A DNA stretch of 64,000 nt from Brachionus koreanus (Eukaryota; Rotifera; Eurotatoria; Ploima; Brachionidae), in contig PJRA01000343.1 in NCBI GenBank assembly GCA_016987375.1, forward strand, positions 1,070,234-1,134,233, in the 5' to 3' direction. Made by a program: the position numbers and the translations under genes. Under the pieces are notes generated by a model. It saw only the letters and a list, made by a program, of their open reading frames with translations. It ran no database searches and was not told the origin of the DNA. Shown here in pieces: positions 1 to 11,534 of the stretch (its first letter is position 1; each line of letters opens with the position of its first letter).

Positions 1-80
1 TGAGGAATAAAGCAAAAATTAGGTTTTTGACATAAATTTAACAAAATTAAACAAATATTTAGTTATAAAAGAGATTAAAA

Positions 81-2279
81 TTAATTTTTAAATGCAATTA
101 CTGCAATGAGACAAACACCTCCAGCAATTAAAGCATGATTCCTTAGATAAAAAAATTCTCAATTTTATCAAGTCTATTATTTAAATTTACCAATTAAATT
201 TTGAAAAATAGATACCATGCTTCCAGAAATTGTAATCACTAATTTCATAATTTTTGTTTTTTATTGGAGATGACTTAAATTTTTCACTTAAAAAAAAATT
301 TAAAAAAAAATATTAGATAATTGCATAATTCTACTAGCAAATATTATCCATAGCAACAGTAGCTATATTTTTTGAGTAAATTTTCAGTTCACACTGACCA
401 TAGGTCGTAAATTCTGCATTTAACTAAAAATACAAATAGCCGGTGACTACAAAATTTAGAAAAAAAAACATTACTTCATGCGGTAAGATTTCCGATTTAC
501 TTTTTATAAAAAGCATTTTTAAATTTAATCTAGACGAGTCTTTGCCATTCAAATTCTAAATAGAAAAAGAAATAATTTAAATATTTTTCTAAAAGTCTAA
601 ATGTCAAAGTTACAATAAAGTCTAACGATGCTCTTATCATCGGCAATTTGTTCACGAACGGCTTCATTATTTGAAAGTAATCATTCATGTTATTTTGACG
701 CAAATTGTATAAATTTTTTGAATCATATGTAACAAGAGCATGAGCCAATTTTAGAAAAGCTAATTGATAATTTAAATTTTTAGATATTATTTTTATTATT
801 CTAAGAACCTAATCCACACATGTAGGCATCGTAGCCAGCTTCATGAGTTCTCATCCTCATTGAATAAGTAGACGAAACCTTGGATGGCTTTACGGATGGC
901 ATGAAGAGAGCACACTTTTTCGGCATCTCTTTATTGAGACTTTGATACAAATTTTCTAAAATTGTTGAATCATACAGATCTCTCATTTGTTTGTTTAACT
1001 AAAAAAATAAACTAATTAGACATGATGAAAAAATAGACTTTTTTAAATAACTCGTTTTGCTTCTATGCTGATAAACTTTGTGTCATATACCAAGGGAAAC
1101 ATTTTGTTTATTTCTTGTTTAAATTTTTTAAGACTATCTTTATTTTATTTAGTGAAAATTTAATTAAAAAAAAAAAAGTTATTCGGAAATTTTACTCGGT
1201 AAAGGCTCATAAAATTTCTCATACAAGTACATCAAATCCATGATTCCATTATGAACCACCAAAGGTTTTTTGTACTGAATTAGCAAGCGAAAAATTTTTG
1301 TAAATCCCAGATAAGGATCGGTCATCCTAATCAAGGAAAAAAATTCAAAAAGTCAAATCAAATCAGTAAATCTACTTGGTCATGTCACTGAACTGGGTGG
1401 CTTCATACTCTGTACGCTTGTCCTGTGTTATTTTCTCAATTAATATTTTATTGCCGTCTTGATGGGTCCAAATAGACGAGAATCTTTTTCTCAATTCATT
1501 GTGTAAAATGGTGTCAGACAGATCCTTGAATCTCTCAATGACGAAAATTTCCTCATCTGAGGCTTGAAGCAGCCAATCGGTTATCGACGAACATATCTTT
1601 TGAATTTTTTTCTCATCAACATCTCTAATTTAATTGCAAGTATCAATAACAATTTACGGTAACAATTGAAAATTACCTTTCAATACCAGCAAAGTAAATT
1701 TGATTCTTAAATTTTTTTTCAAGCATTTTTTCTTGATCATTGTTTAAGTATGTTATACCATTATAATATAATTTGTTAAAATCAAAGTCATTCTTGCATA
1801 AGAATTCAATGCATGATGCCTGGTGAGAATAGTTTTGATCCATTATACCAGATAGTCTTGGGAACAAATAAAAATTATAAGTGTCCGTAATAAACCTAGG
1901 AAAAAAATTCAGACACTTTAACCAACTAGCATTAACTTACGATCTTTGCTCACTACAATATCTAAATGTAGAAATACCAAATTGAACTAGGTTAAATAGT
2001 TGGATGGGTTTTTTTAATTTTTGGTATCGTTCTTCAGCTGAATCATTTAAACTTTTATTCATTTTTAAATAATATTTTATTAAATATTTTAGAAAAAACT
2101 ACCTTGGTCTTAATCCATCAAGGTGTAATCCGGAAAATTCAGTATCAATTGCTTTTATTCAGAGTGTAATTTTAGTATTGAAAGATTGAAAAAAATTTAC
2201 CAATATAATTAGCCTTTTGTAAATTGTAATTAATTTCATGAAATTTAATTTCAAAATTGTCAAAAGTTATATCTCCCAT
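81..2279 (-). CDS. PNLDC1: PNLDC1-like PARN-family 3'-5' exoribonuclease with C-terminal membrane anchor
   Basis: I read 13 exons on the minus strand: 2279-2201, 2151-2103, 2051-1941, 1895-1677, 1624-1376, 1326-1196, 1137-1052, 998-809, 759-614, 555-451, 423-335, 286-191 and 141-81. The phases close to 536 residues. The DEDD nuclease signature is intact: AIDTEFSGL (D29, E31), VVHNGIMDLMY (D266) and HEAGYDAYMCGL (H360, D365). The last 20 residues form a hydrophobic segment (WNHALIAGGVCLIAV) ending in AFKN and a stop. PARN proper is longer (about 640 residues) and has no anchor. PNLDC1/Trimmer is about 520-530 residues, is membrane-anchored on mitochondria and trims piRNA 3' ends, so PNLDC1 is the better call. 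The trimming role is inferred from the family. The donor at 808 is weak (GTTCTT), but the joined frame reads CGLAFLKLAHALV as expected. The start is the first ATG and gives a family-length N-terminus. Confidence 0.87.
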
Positions 2280-3015
2280 TCTAATTCCAATAAATTATTT
2301 TAAATAGATTTTTGATAGACTACTTTGAAATTTGGTAAAATTAAAATAATTTAGTTCTAAATTATTCTTAAAATCTTAATTTATTAAAACGAAATACAGA
2401 TGTAAATTTTTTACAAAATCAAGTAAGATTTTCTGTTTAAAGTTAACTTTTAGGTAAATATTTCTAAAAGATAAAATCTTAAAAGGTATTTTTATTGAAA
2501 ATTAATCTTATTTAGATTAATCTAAAATTTTAGGATTTGATAAAAAAATTTGATATCGATTATTTTTTTTGGAAATTATAAAAGTGTTTTTTATTTTTGC
2601 ATCAAGCCCGATTAGTTGACAACACTTTTTTGGCTTGAAAATTTTATTTTTATTAGTTATTAAGCAAAATTATATAGCACATTTATTTCAAAATAAGCAG
2701 AAAATTTTTTAAAAATTTGAAATCAAAGTTAGAATTTACTTTTAATTTTTAAAATTTTGAATTTTGAATCGAAATAATTCAAATAAAATTAATTTTATTA
2801 CAATGCACTGAAATAACTTAAACTCAAAAACTCATATTTTTCTATTATTTAATAAAAAATTAATTTTAATTCAGTTTGTTTTTATTATTTCTATTTACAC
2901 ACTTAAATTTTATGATAAAATGAATTTTGGTTTAAGTGAATTTTTTTCTATAAGTTTAAGTTTTAAAAGAGAATAAACAATTCAATTATATTCCTATTTT
3001 TTTTTATTTCATATT
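2280..3015. other. AT-rich 5' flank of the PNLDC1-like gene
   Basis: No coding frame, RNA gene or repeat is recognisable here. It probably holds the upstream region of the minus-strand nuclease gene. Confidence 0.4.
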
Positions 3016-3019
3016 TTTA

Positions 3020-3320
3020 TAAATCAACCAACAATAGAAAGGAAACAAAACTCAAACTGTACAATTTTGTAGTAAAAGCAACACTGATGTACAAAAGTGA
3101 ATGTTGGGGAATCTGATAAAAGAAGTTTGAACACCTTCCATACTGGAAGCCTAGGAAGGATTCTGGGGATACACTGGCCTGAGACACTGTCGAATGCTGA
3201 ACTATACAAAAGAACAAATTCAGAGCCAATAATTCAATGCATCGAGAATAAAAGAAAAAAGAATATCAAAAAAGGCTTGGTGTCGACTTCGTCCCCCTTC
3301 CTTATAATTTACCCCTCAAC
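3020..3320 (+). mobile_element. Decayed non-LTR retrotransposon fragment (C-terminal end of the polyprotein)
   Basis: One frame reads KLKLYNFVVKATLMYKSECW, then two stops. A shifted frame continues with SLNTFHTGSLGRILGIHWPE and LSNAELYKRTNSEPI. This order (lytnsvv..vLlYgsEcW, then the fHtk.LRkIL.I.W...isN..Ll.rT...pi block) is the hallmark of the region after the reverse transcriptase in LINE-type elements. The frameshift and stops show it is dead. Only the last third or so of the ORF is present, consistent with 5' truncation plus decay. It is slightly more GC-rich than its surroundings. Confidence 0.75.
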
Positions 3321-3324
3321 TTGA

Positions 3325-6300
3325 AAAGTTGTTTTCTTTAATTTTAACTAATATTAATAGAATTAAAATATAATATAATATTCGAATATTAAACGATTAA
3401 TCACCATTTAAATTTAACTTGTGAATTTTTTTTGGAATCTAATTTGAATTATTTATGGATAGATCTATCAAATAAGCATAAAAATCAAAAGATTTTTTAA
3501 TTAAATTATTTTACTTTGCTTCATTCTATTTCAGTAAGAGTCATTTTTTATACCTTTATATTATCTCGAGATTTTTTAGCAGATAGATTTACCTTTTTGT
3601 AAATATTTATGTCGCCTAATCAAAAGATCTGTTTTTTAGTTCAAAAATTTTTTTTTATGGATTATTTTCTATTTAATTAATTTTGTTATCATTTTTATAT
3701 ATTTCGTTTACTAATAAACTTATTTGCTATAATCGAATTAAAAATTTAGGTTTATTTATGTTATATTGCTTTTAATTCTTCAATAATTAAAAGATTTTGA
3801 TTTTTGATTATTATAATTTTAAAATTCAAATTTATAAGAGAATATTACTTAAATAACATTTTTCAGGAGTTAAATTTTGCGCTATTTAAATAATTTTTAA
3901 ATTAGAAATCCTACAATTTACATTTTTTATCAATAATATATACAATCAATTAATTTTTTTGAATTGATATCTAATGACTTGGTGCCTATTTCAATCAAAA
4001 AAGACTGTTGTTATGTTTATTTAATTAATTAAGAGAAAAAATTTAACCCCTCCTTACCTCATAAACAAATCTTTTAACATGGCGAAGATTTTTTCTCCAG
4101 TACAACCATTGTAAAAAAAAGTAGTTTATAAATATAGATTTGAATAAAAACGAGAAATTTTTTCAAAATTTTAAATTTTTGATAAATTTAATTTAAAAAA
4201 AAATAATAAAATTCCTGTGAATGCTCAGATACTTTAAATTGGTGAAAAAAGAACTTGTGATACATCTAAACTAGTCAATAAAGCTTTATTAAGATAGATT
4301 TGTCTTTAATTCTATATTTTAATTGATTTTGATAAAATAATTTTTTTATTTTATGATAAAAAAATTTTTAATTGAATCTTTTACACTTGATTAATCTAAA
4401 TTTTAGTTTAGTTTATTAAAGATAAGTATGATGGTATTTTGTGTTGTTTTACATTTACTCTATGTTTTTCGATTGCTATTTTTGCCTCGAGCATCTTGTT
4501 GAGCATTCTCCAATTAGTTTTGTTTTTCTACTTTTCGTACCTTCACTATTATTACTCCTCTAGTGTACCTGGCCTAGTTAATCTGTAGAATTCTTGCTTG
4601 TCAAAGTCATATCTTAGAGTTCGTATACATTTTTGTACTATGCTGTCGTTTTAAATCTTTTTCCTCGCTTATTTTGCTCGCATTTATGCTGCAGTTTATA
4701 CTACTACCACTACTACTACTATTTTGTTTCAAACTTCTTATTTTGAAATTTTAAATTGATGTATCAGTATTTTTTTTGATGAAATTTTATTATATTTGGA
4801 AATAAAAATAAAAATATTTTGCTTTTAAATTTTTTTTGAAGATATAATTTTAGATATTCAATGACATAAAAAATACCACCCATTGAGTAATTTAAGCTTT
4901 TGATCAGTTATATTTATAGAACCTAATTGATTCTAATAATGTGTCATGTCGGCCAAATTTATACTTCATTTTGCAATTACTTGATTATTAATATTTTTCA
5001 TTTACTTAAAAAATAAAAAATTCTTTAACTCATAACTGTTAAAACAATAAAAATCTTGACACAAAAATATTAAAATTAAACTAATTTTTGCATTCACAGA
5101 GACATATTCTGAAAACTTACTTATTAAAATATCAAATAAAATTAGGAGACAAAAAAGTTTATGTGTCTAATTATCATGACGTGTTTGTTCCCGTTCAATG
5201 TCCTAAAAAAAAATTCTAATTTAAATTTTAATAGAGAAAAAAGTATTAATATAATTATTAATCCAAATTGATCATTTCAAACATATTTAAAATCTTAAAA
5301 CAAATTTTGAATCACGTATCAAAATCGTGGGTCTAATCAAACATTACAAAAACATTCTCAAATAATATACACAACAAAGAAAAAAAATAGCTTAATCAAT
5401 AAATACTAAATGCATATGCCTAAATGCTAATTTAGACGATGGCCGAAATTTTACTATATATACATAGCCATGAATTTTAAAATACATGAATCCAAGCATT
5501 ATTTTCTCGGTCTAATTTCTTCTCGATTCGACTCGTTTAAAATTTCAAGTGAAATGCAAAAAAAAAATTTTAATTTTGCAACTAAATTTAACTTTTATTT
5601 TACAATTTAATGCACAGGAAAAAAACATCGCCATTCAGTGTTTCTCTAAAACTAAGCTGCGCTTTTTTGCTTAGCAAAATTAAGCATAAACAAGCAAAAA
5701 ATTAACTGGCTCTGCTAGTTTCATTTAGAGTAGTTGTTTACTTTTTTTTCATTTGGCAATGTAACTCTATTACATGAGCTTATAGCAAAATTTCATCCAA
5801 ATTTTTACTTTATCATATTATTAGCAGAAAAAAGTTTTCTCCTTAGACGTAAATTAGAAAACAGAAAATAGAAACAAAGAAATTTTTTTTCAAAATTTAA
5901 GCATATATCCAATTTGGTTCACTTATTTCTCTTGTTTTAGTAATCAAGATTAGAAAAAGCATGACTATTTTTAATCACTAAGAGTTCTAGTTATTAGAGC
6001 ATAATTGAATGATTTAAATTTAGATTATAATCTAGGAGAATGACCCAGGATACTTTTTTAATTTGAACCCGCTTTTTCGAATATCAATTGATAATTTTTT
6101 TGTTTTACTTTTTTTTTTAAATAATTAATTGGTGATGATAATTTGAAATCAAAATCGAGCTACTATAACCAGTTTGCTAAGTTAGTTAATTCTACTGACA
6201 AAATCACGAAGTAAACGAATGTTCTTTTAAGACAAATTTTCATTAAATTTCACACCCTTGTACTCAAGGTAGCAAAAAAATTTCTTTTAATTTAATCGAA

Positions 6301-6527
6301 AAATCATATTTAAATTTTTTTTAATTTTTTCTAACTTATCTTTTTAATTTATTTATTTGTTTTTTTTTTATTAATGGCCTTACTAAACACACCTTATATT
6401 TCAAATGTAAATTTTAATTTTTCAAAGCACATTTTTTTTTAAAAAATATCTCGCATAATTTTAGATAATTCAATCCTGGTACTATTGAAGAGCATTGTTT
6501 TAAACTAATGCTATCAAGATTTCATTT
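3325..6527. other. Long AT-rich intergenic stretch upstream of the SPSB gene
   Basis: There is no supportable gene. A slightly GC-richer patch at 4480-4730 includes a short CTA/CCA trinucleotide run near 4696-4722. TATATA text lies near 5456-5462. The part nearest 6528 may hold promoter and 5' UTR of the SPSB gene, but I see no decisive motif. Confidence 0.35.
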
Positions 6528-7955
6528 ATGAGTAAATTTATTCTGGACGAAGAACGCTTGAATCAAAACTTTAAAACAACAATGGGAAATAAAGTTATTC
6601 AAAATGTGGTCACACAAATAGAAAAATGTGAACGCGACGAGAATAACGAGAGAGTTCGCCAGGAAGAAGAGTCTACTAGCGACCAGGAGAACACAAACAG
6701 CCAAAGTGATTCGGTTTCGGACAACTTGAAACTATCGAGCTCATCATCGGTCTCGACTTCTTCAGCCGGTCCAAAATCAGTGCTAACTCCATCGAACAAA
6801 AAAGACGATTCTGGCTACCTGCACACCGCTTCATCAGATTCACTTTCAAGCCAAACAACACCTGCAAGCAGCTCAAGAGCCAGAAATATGCTTAACGATG
6901 AAGCAACAGTCATTTCCATTTTATCATCAAGCAGCGCTTCGACCTCAGCATCAAGTTCACCTTCCAAATCACCGGTAAAATGTGCCAAAAAATCAGAAAA
7001 TAATTTCGAATCAGTCCAGAGCAAAAGTTCCAAATATGCACCCTTTTCCATTTCATCAATTTCTATAACTCGATCAAACGAGGCGTCTAATGTCACGCCC
7101 CAGAACCGAAAGAAATCCGCTCTTGACGAGGACGTATCTCCTCTATCGGCGCCCTCAACCGGTTTTGGCACATCGATTGTATTCAACAACAATAACACAA
7201 GATTCATGTCTGAATTTCAAATACCAGCCAGATTAGAATACATTTTGGACATGCCAATGGCTAGCTATGAGCTTGCTAGTTTGCACGCATGGAATCCAGA
7301 TGATCGTTCTTTAAACATATTTGTCAAAGAAACTGATCCTTTTACTTTGCACCGTCATCCAGTGGCCCAGTCTACTGATTGTATCCGAACCAAAATAGGT
7401 TATACTAAAGGAATTCATTTATGGGAATTGAATTGGAATTCGCGTCAACGCGGCACTCACGCAATTATTGGAGTGGCCACGGACAAGTCACCATTGCACT
7501 GTGTCGGCTATCAGTCACTCATCGGAAGCAATCCAGAATCGTGGGGATGGGACCTGGGCCGTAATAGAGCATGTCACAACACCAAAGCTACAAATCACCC
7601 GCCGCCAATTTATCCAAAAATGCTCAAACAGGACGAGGTTTTCGTAGTGCCAGACAAGTTCATGATGTGCTTGGACATGGATGAAGGCACCCTGTCATTT
7701 TTAGCAGATGGTCAGTATTTGGGCGTAGCTTTCCGGGGTCTAAAGGGAAGAAAATTGCATCCGATTGTATCTGCTGTTTGGGGCCATTGTGAAATTACTA
7801 TGAGATATGTGAACGGAATGGATCCAAATCCACTGCCCTTGACCGATTTGTGCCGAAGAACTATTCGCCAGTCTGTCGGCAAATCAAGGCTGAATGAAAT
7901 AAAGAAGCTTAATTTGCCAAATTCAATCAAAAATTTTCTACTATTTAAGAGTTAA
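6528..7955 (+). CDS. SPSB: SPRY domain- and SOCS box-containing protein (SPSB1/4, gustavus type)
   Basis: A single-exon frame of 475 residues. Residues about 250-430 form the SPRY domain, with family-specific blocks such as [44 protein letters not shown] and [20 protein letters not shown]. Residues 436-475 are the SOCS box with the elongin-BC contact [12 protein letters not shown]. Such proteins recruit substrates (Par-4, VASA or iNOS in known animals) to an elongin B/C-cullin-5 ubiquitin ligase. The N-terminal 240 residues are a Ser/Thr-rich, probably disordered extension absent from the roughly 270-residue vertebrate proteins. The first ATG is at 6528. An in-frame ATG at 6582 reads MGNKV, matching the MGQKV start of vertebrate SPSB1, so the true start could be 6582 (458 residues). 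Lack of introns contrasts with the neighbouring genes. Confidence 0.93.
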   Translation: MSKFILDEERLNQNFKTTMGNKVIQNVVTQIEKCERDENNERVRQEEESTSDQENTNSQSDSVSDNLKLSSSSSVSTSSAGPKSVLTPSNKKDDSGYLHTASSDSLSSQTTPASSSRARNMLNDEATVISILSSSSASTSASSSPSKSPVKCAKKSENNFESVQSKSSKYAPFSISSISITRSNEASNVTPQNRKKSALDEDVSPLSAPSTGFGTSIVFNNNNTRFMSEFQIPARLEYILDMPMASYELASLHAWNPDDRSLNIFVKETDPFTLHRHPVAQSTDCIRTKIGYTKGIHLWELNWNSRQRGTHAIIGVATDKSPLHCVGYQSLIGSNPESWGWDLGRNRACHNTKATNHPPPIYPKMLKQDEVFVVPDKFMMCLDMDEGTLSFLADGQYLGVAFRGLKGRKLHPIVSAVWGHCEITMRYVNGMDPNPLPLTDLCRRTIRQSVGKSRLNEIKKLNLPNSIKNFLLFKS

Positions 7956-9195
7956 TCTATTTTATTCGTTGTTTAGAAATGCCATTTTAAAACTAAATTA
8001 TTATTCAGGGATACAAATTTGATTCAATTTGATTGTAAATAGATAAATTAATTGAAACAAAAAGAAAAGTTGTGTCATAAATTTATAAATGAAGAGAAAA
8101 AATTGATTTTGTATTTTTTTTTTGTTAGAAATGCGTCTAGTTGCTTAAAATGAGGTAACTCTAAAAAAAAATCACAAAACAAAACAAATAGCATACATAA
8201 ATCAATTGACTATTTTTGATGATTAGAAAAAACTTTTTTAGAAATATTTTTTCATACAATTTTGATCAAAAAAATTATAACAACTCTATTTTGTAACATT
8301 TTTTTTCTATTCTTTTTTTTTCAAGCGTTTAAATTTTTTTATATGACAATTTATTGGTGATAATTATTCATTTTAATATATATTTGTATTATGATGACAA
8401 CATTTGATTTTTAATTGTAATTTAAATAAAATTTAAAAATAAATAAATTATATAGATGTAAAGAAAAATCCAAATTTTTTTTTTCTTAAAGTAATTAGAT
8501 TTAAGAAAAAATAAGAAATTTTTGTAATAAAATGCATTTATTTGGCTAACTTCGCTTACATGAAAAAACCGCTTATGCATCCCCCATTTGCAAAAGAATA
8601 CAAATACTAATAATATTCTAAACTCGTTTTTAATAAGCTGCAATTATGAATTACTAAAATATTCCCAACATGCTGGCTGAAAAGAAGGCACTACGCTGTT
8701 CGGAACTGCCAAGAGGAACTTTTTCCTTTAAATTATATTTTAAGTAAAAAATCAATAGTTTCTAAATAATAGTTTTTCAAATAATACAACTTTGTATCGA
8801 ATATTAGCTAATTGATTTTTTTTTTACTTTTTTAACTTAACTATTATTTAATTGACTAAAGAAAACATTCAATTCTTAAAAAACTCTAATTTATTTAGTT
8901 ATTAGCTTAATTTTGTAAAATTCTATAATCTTTTTATAATTTCTAACTTTATATTTTAATTAGCTTTAAATATCCAGTGTTTTATTAATACATTAATAAT
9001 AGGTAAATTCTCTCAAATATTTTTATGGCATAGGATTAATTATAAAAGATAAAAAGATGAAATTTACTAGATATTTCTATTAACTAATACAAAAAAAGAC
9101 AAAACATTATAAAAAAAAATATTTTCAACTAGGTAAAGAAATTATTTTATAGAAAAAAAAATGAAAAAAACTATATAAAATATATGAGTATTTAA
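7956..9195. other. 3' flank of SPSB and AT-rich intergenic DNA
   Basis: Overlapping AATAAA-type signals occur near 8405-8450 and could end the SPSB transcript. A GC-richer patch at 8660-8720 has no recognisable coding frame. Nothing else is seen. Confidence 0.35.
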
Positions 9196-9204
9196 TTTTT
9201 CTTT

Positions 9205-9415
9205 TATTTTGAGCGACTCATGAACACGTTCAGCATCAATTTGATTATTGTTTGAAATAGTTCTCTTGTTTGATTGAATGGTTTGAACATCGTTTACATT
9301 TTTTTTTGGTCTACCACGACCACGGTTGGGTTGAGTTGTTTCTTCACCAACAGGAATTTTTAATTAATTCTTCAACATGGTTTATTTCTAAGAAAGCTTG
9401 ATTTTCATTTAATCA
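9205..9415 (-). pseudogene. Decayed coding fragment with an AT-hook-like RGRGRPKK motif
   Basis: On the minus strand one frame reads NENQAFLEINHVEELIK, and a one-base shift leads into IPVGEETTQPNRGRGRPKKN followed by ERVHESLKIK. The GRGRPKK core matches an AT-hook, a minor-groove binding motif found in chromatin proteins and in the tails of some transposases. The frame break, the absence of splice sites or a start, and its place among element remnants argue for a dead fragment. I do not recognise the family. Confidence 0.35.
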
Positions 9416-9487
9416 TTTTTAAAGTTTAGCTTTTCATTTTTATAGTTTCGATAAAATTTAATATTTATTTTTAGCTAAAAAAAAACA

Positions 9488-9559
9488 AGGGGGCATCCGG
9501 GATTGAACCGGAGACCTCTCGATCTGCAGTCGAATGCTCTACCACTGAGCTATACCCCC
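9488..9559 (-). tRNA. tRNA-Cys (GCA), copy 1
   Basis: On the minus strand the gene begins GGGGGTATAGCTCAGTGGT and has anticodon GCA within ACTGCAGAT, a T-loop GGTTCAATCC and a 3' end ATGCCCCC plus discriminator U. The acceptor stem pairs over seven base pairs with one G-U. Internal A box (TAGCTCAGTGG) and B box are present, and a T-run follows as polymerase III terminator. There is no intron. The 5' and 3' flanks differ from those of copies 2 and 3. Confidence 0.97.
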
Positions 9560-9599
9560 TTACAAATTAAAATATAAAAAAATATTTAGATTACAATTG

Positions 9600-10140
9600 T
9601 TGACAAAGGTTGACTATTCAAAATACAAGCAGCTTCTATAATCCATGCAAATTTTAATTTATATCCGAGGGAATACAATCCAATTCACTAAGTCTACAAT
9701 GACATATTTACTTGCTAAACGCATGACATCATTGCAGTGTGAGACTCTGGACAATTATGTCGAATGAAGTCAGTCTAGAACTACAACAAAAATTTAAACC
9801 CTAAAATTTTGAAAAATTTTTAATTTTAATCTTAATAAAAATTGACTTTAATATGAATAATAAAAAAATACTTGAATGAATGTTTAATCGAAATATACTT
9901 CTCATGTAAGTATAAGTGTTCCTTTCATCTTGACAAAAACCAAGTTTCATGATCCCTTGTAAAAAATGTGACAGTCGAGTATTTGAAATTACATGTCCAA
10001 ATCCAAATCAAATCTTGTTTAGATAAATTATTCTTTTAAAAGTTTAGTACAATTTCGGAAACTTGTATCTAGTAAAAGAATATATATTCAAATATTTTTA
10101 ATTAAATATTTTTTTGTGTAACTTAAATTATGATAAGGTA
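9600..10140. other. Spacer between tRNA-Cys copies 1 and 2
   Basis: No gene is assignable. GC-richer patches at 9690-9790 and 9910-10015 look like decayed coding sequence, but every frame is broken within about 25 codons and I recognise no family. Confidence 0.3.
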
Positions 10141-10183
10141 ATTAAAATGGTCCAAATATTTTTTATTATTTAGCAAAAAATCA

Positions 10184-10255
10184 AGGGGGCATCCGGGATT
10201 GAACCGGAGACCTCTCGATCTGCAGTCGAATGCTCTACCACTGAGCTATACCCCC
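10184..10255 (-). tRNA. tRNA-Cys (GCA), copy 2
   Basis: The mature sequence is identical to copy 1, with discriminator U and a T-run terminator (CTTGATTTTTT). Its flanks are nearly identical to those of copy 3: about 45 bases on one side (10141-10183) and about 35 on the other. Copies 2 and 3 therefore arose by a recent local duplication. Confidence 0.97.
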
Positions 10256-10290
10256 TTATAAATATCGATTAGCTATTTTTATATTATTTT

Positions 10291-10870
10291 TTGACAAAAA
10301 CATTACCTGGTCGATTTATTTTTCTTTTAAAAATCTGTACAAACAAAAATATAATTTATTTTAAATATTTATTAATTTTAATTTTTTTTTATCTACTGTC
10401 AGTGACGTCATTAAAACCTACTTTGATTCTCTTTATTACTTTATCTATCATGCTTCTTCTATGCACTTCATGTAGTTTTTTTTTTAAATAAATTAATATC
10501 TAATTGCAGACCAGAACTTTTAGGTACAGAAGCTGTTGTATCATTAAATATTTATGAAAAAAACAGAAATCAATTAAATATTTTCTTAATACCTGATGAT
10601 AATGTTGCTGGGGAAACTGATATTTTCAAATTTTCACAGACTAATTTTAGTGAAATTCTATACATAAAGTAAATTAAAAAAATTGACTATTTCTATTAAA
10701 TCTTAATAATCTTAATTTTTTTTAAAATTGGTCATGATAATACTGGTAAAAATCAAGACTGGTATTTGGAAAAAATAACAATTGAGGTGGTTGAGAGCAA
10801 AAAGGAATATATTTTTAGGATAGAATCAGAAGTTGAGAAAAATGGCCAAAACTTTCTATTTGCCAAATAG
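10291..10870 (+). pseudogene. PLAT-domain (polycystin/lipoxygenase type) gene fragment with a lost splice acceptor
   Basis: After a consensus acceptor at 10509, 10510-10668 reads PELLGTEAVVSLNIYEKN, IFLIPDDNVAGETDIFKF and SEILYIK. 10726-10870 reads IGHDNTGKNQDWYLEKITIE, YIFRIE and FLFAK, then stop. The order of strands, D-x-F/IF, the HDNTGKNQDWYLEKI block and the Y-x-F strand is diagnostic of a PLAT domain. Phases of the two parts match across an intron starting GTAAAT at 10669, but its 3' end reads TTTTTTAA rather than AG, and read-through meets TAA at once. Upstream, 10291-10491 is an open frame with a hydrophobic stretch (LILFITLSIMLLL). Polycystin-1 has a membrane helix directly before PLAT, so this may be a remnant of such a gene. 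That link is tentative. Confidence 0.6.
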
Positions 10871-10918
10871 AGGAAAATTAAGATGGTCCAAATATTTTTT
10901 ATTATTTGCAAAAAATCA

Positions 10919-10990
10919 AGGGGGCATCCGGGATTGAACCGGAGACCTCTCGATCTGCAGTCGAATGCTCTACCACTGAGCTATACCCCC
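10919..10990 (-). tRNA. tRNA-Cys (GCA), copy 3
   Basis: The sequence is identical to copies 1 and 2, with intact A and B boxes, discriminator U and T-run terminator. See the repeat entry for the shared flanks with copy 2. Confidence 0.97.
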
Positions 10991-11174
10991 TTACAAATAT
11001 CGATTAGCTATTTTCATATTATTTTTTTTGATAAATAAAAAATATAAAAATTATCTATTAATATAGTTGATTTTTATAATAAAACAATTTAAGATTTGAA
11101 TAAATCAAAATAATGAGGGAGATACTTATTTCAACTATTAAATTTAAGTTAAAAAACTAAATGGACTAACAGTA

Positions 11175-11247
11175 GCCGAAATAGCTCAGTTGGGAGAGCG
11201 TTAGACTGAAGATCTAAAGGTCCTTGGTTCGATCCCGAGTTTCGGCA
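11175..11247 (+). tRNA. tRNA-Phe (GAA)
   Basis: The acceptor stem GCCGAAA pairs fully with TTTCGGC. D-arm AGCTCAGTTGGGAGAGC, anticodon GAA in the loop ACTGAAGAT, T-loop GGTTCGATCC and discriminator A are all present. A run of T follows at once as polymerase III terminator. It is transcribed away from the tRNA-Cys cluster, with no intron. Confidence 0.98.
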
Positions 11248-11534
11248 TTTTTTTTCATTATTCAAAATAAATTGAAAATTATTTTAACTTTTTTTAATTG
11301 AATCAGATGACTTTTTTGCTATTTATATTCAGAATTCTAGCAACATGAATTATAAATTCATTTTATAAATATAAAAATCTGAATAATAGAACAAAGGAAA
11401 TTAATAAAAAAGTTTGTTTAAAAACTAGTTCTGTTGATGCAACAAGGTGCATGGTTTTACGAATGTTTTGTTTCTTTCGTCATTAAGAAAATAGTGAACT
11501 CACTTTAAACTACTAATAATTGTTGAAAAGAAAA

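Larger units (their letters stand above)
10141..11029. repeat. Direct repeat pair carrying tRNA-Cys copies 2 and 3
   Basis: The unit at about 10141-10293 recurs at about 10877-11029, an offset of 735-736 bases. Both begin ATTAARATGGTCCAAATATT and run through the tRNA into ATATCGATTAGCTATTTT, with only a few substitutions. The PLAT-domain fragment lies between them and its stop codon falls six bases before the second unit. Confidence 0.85.
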
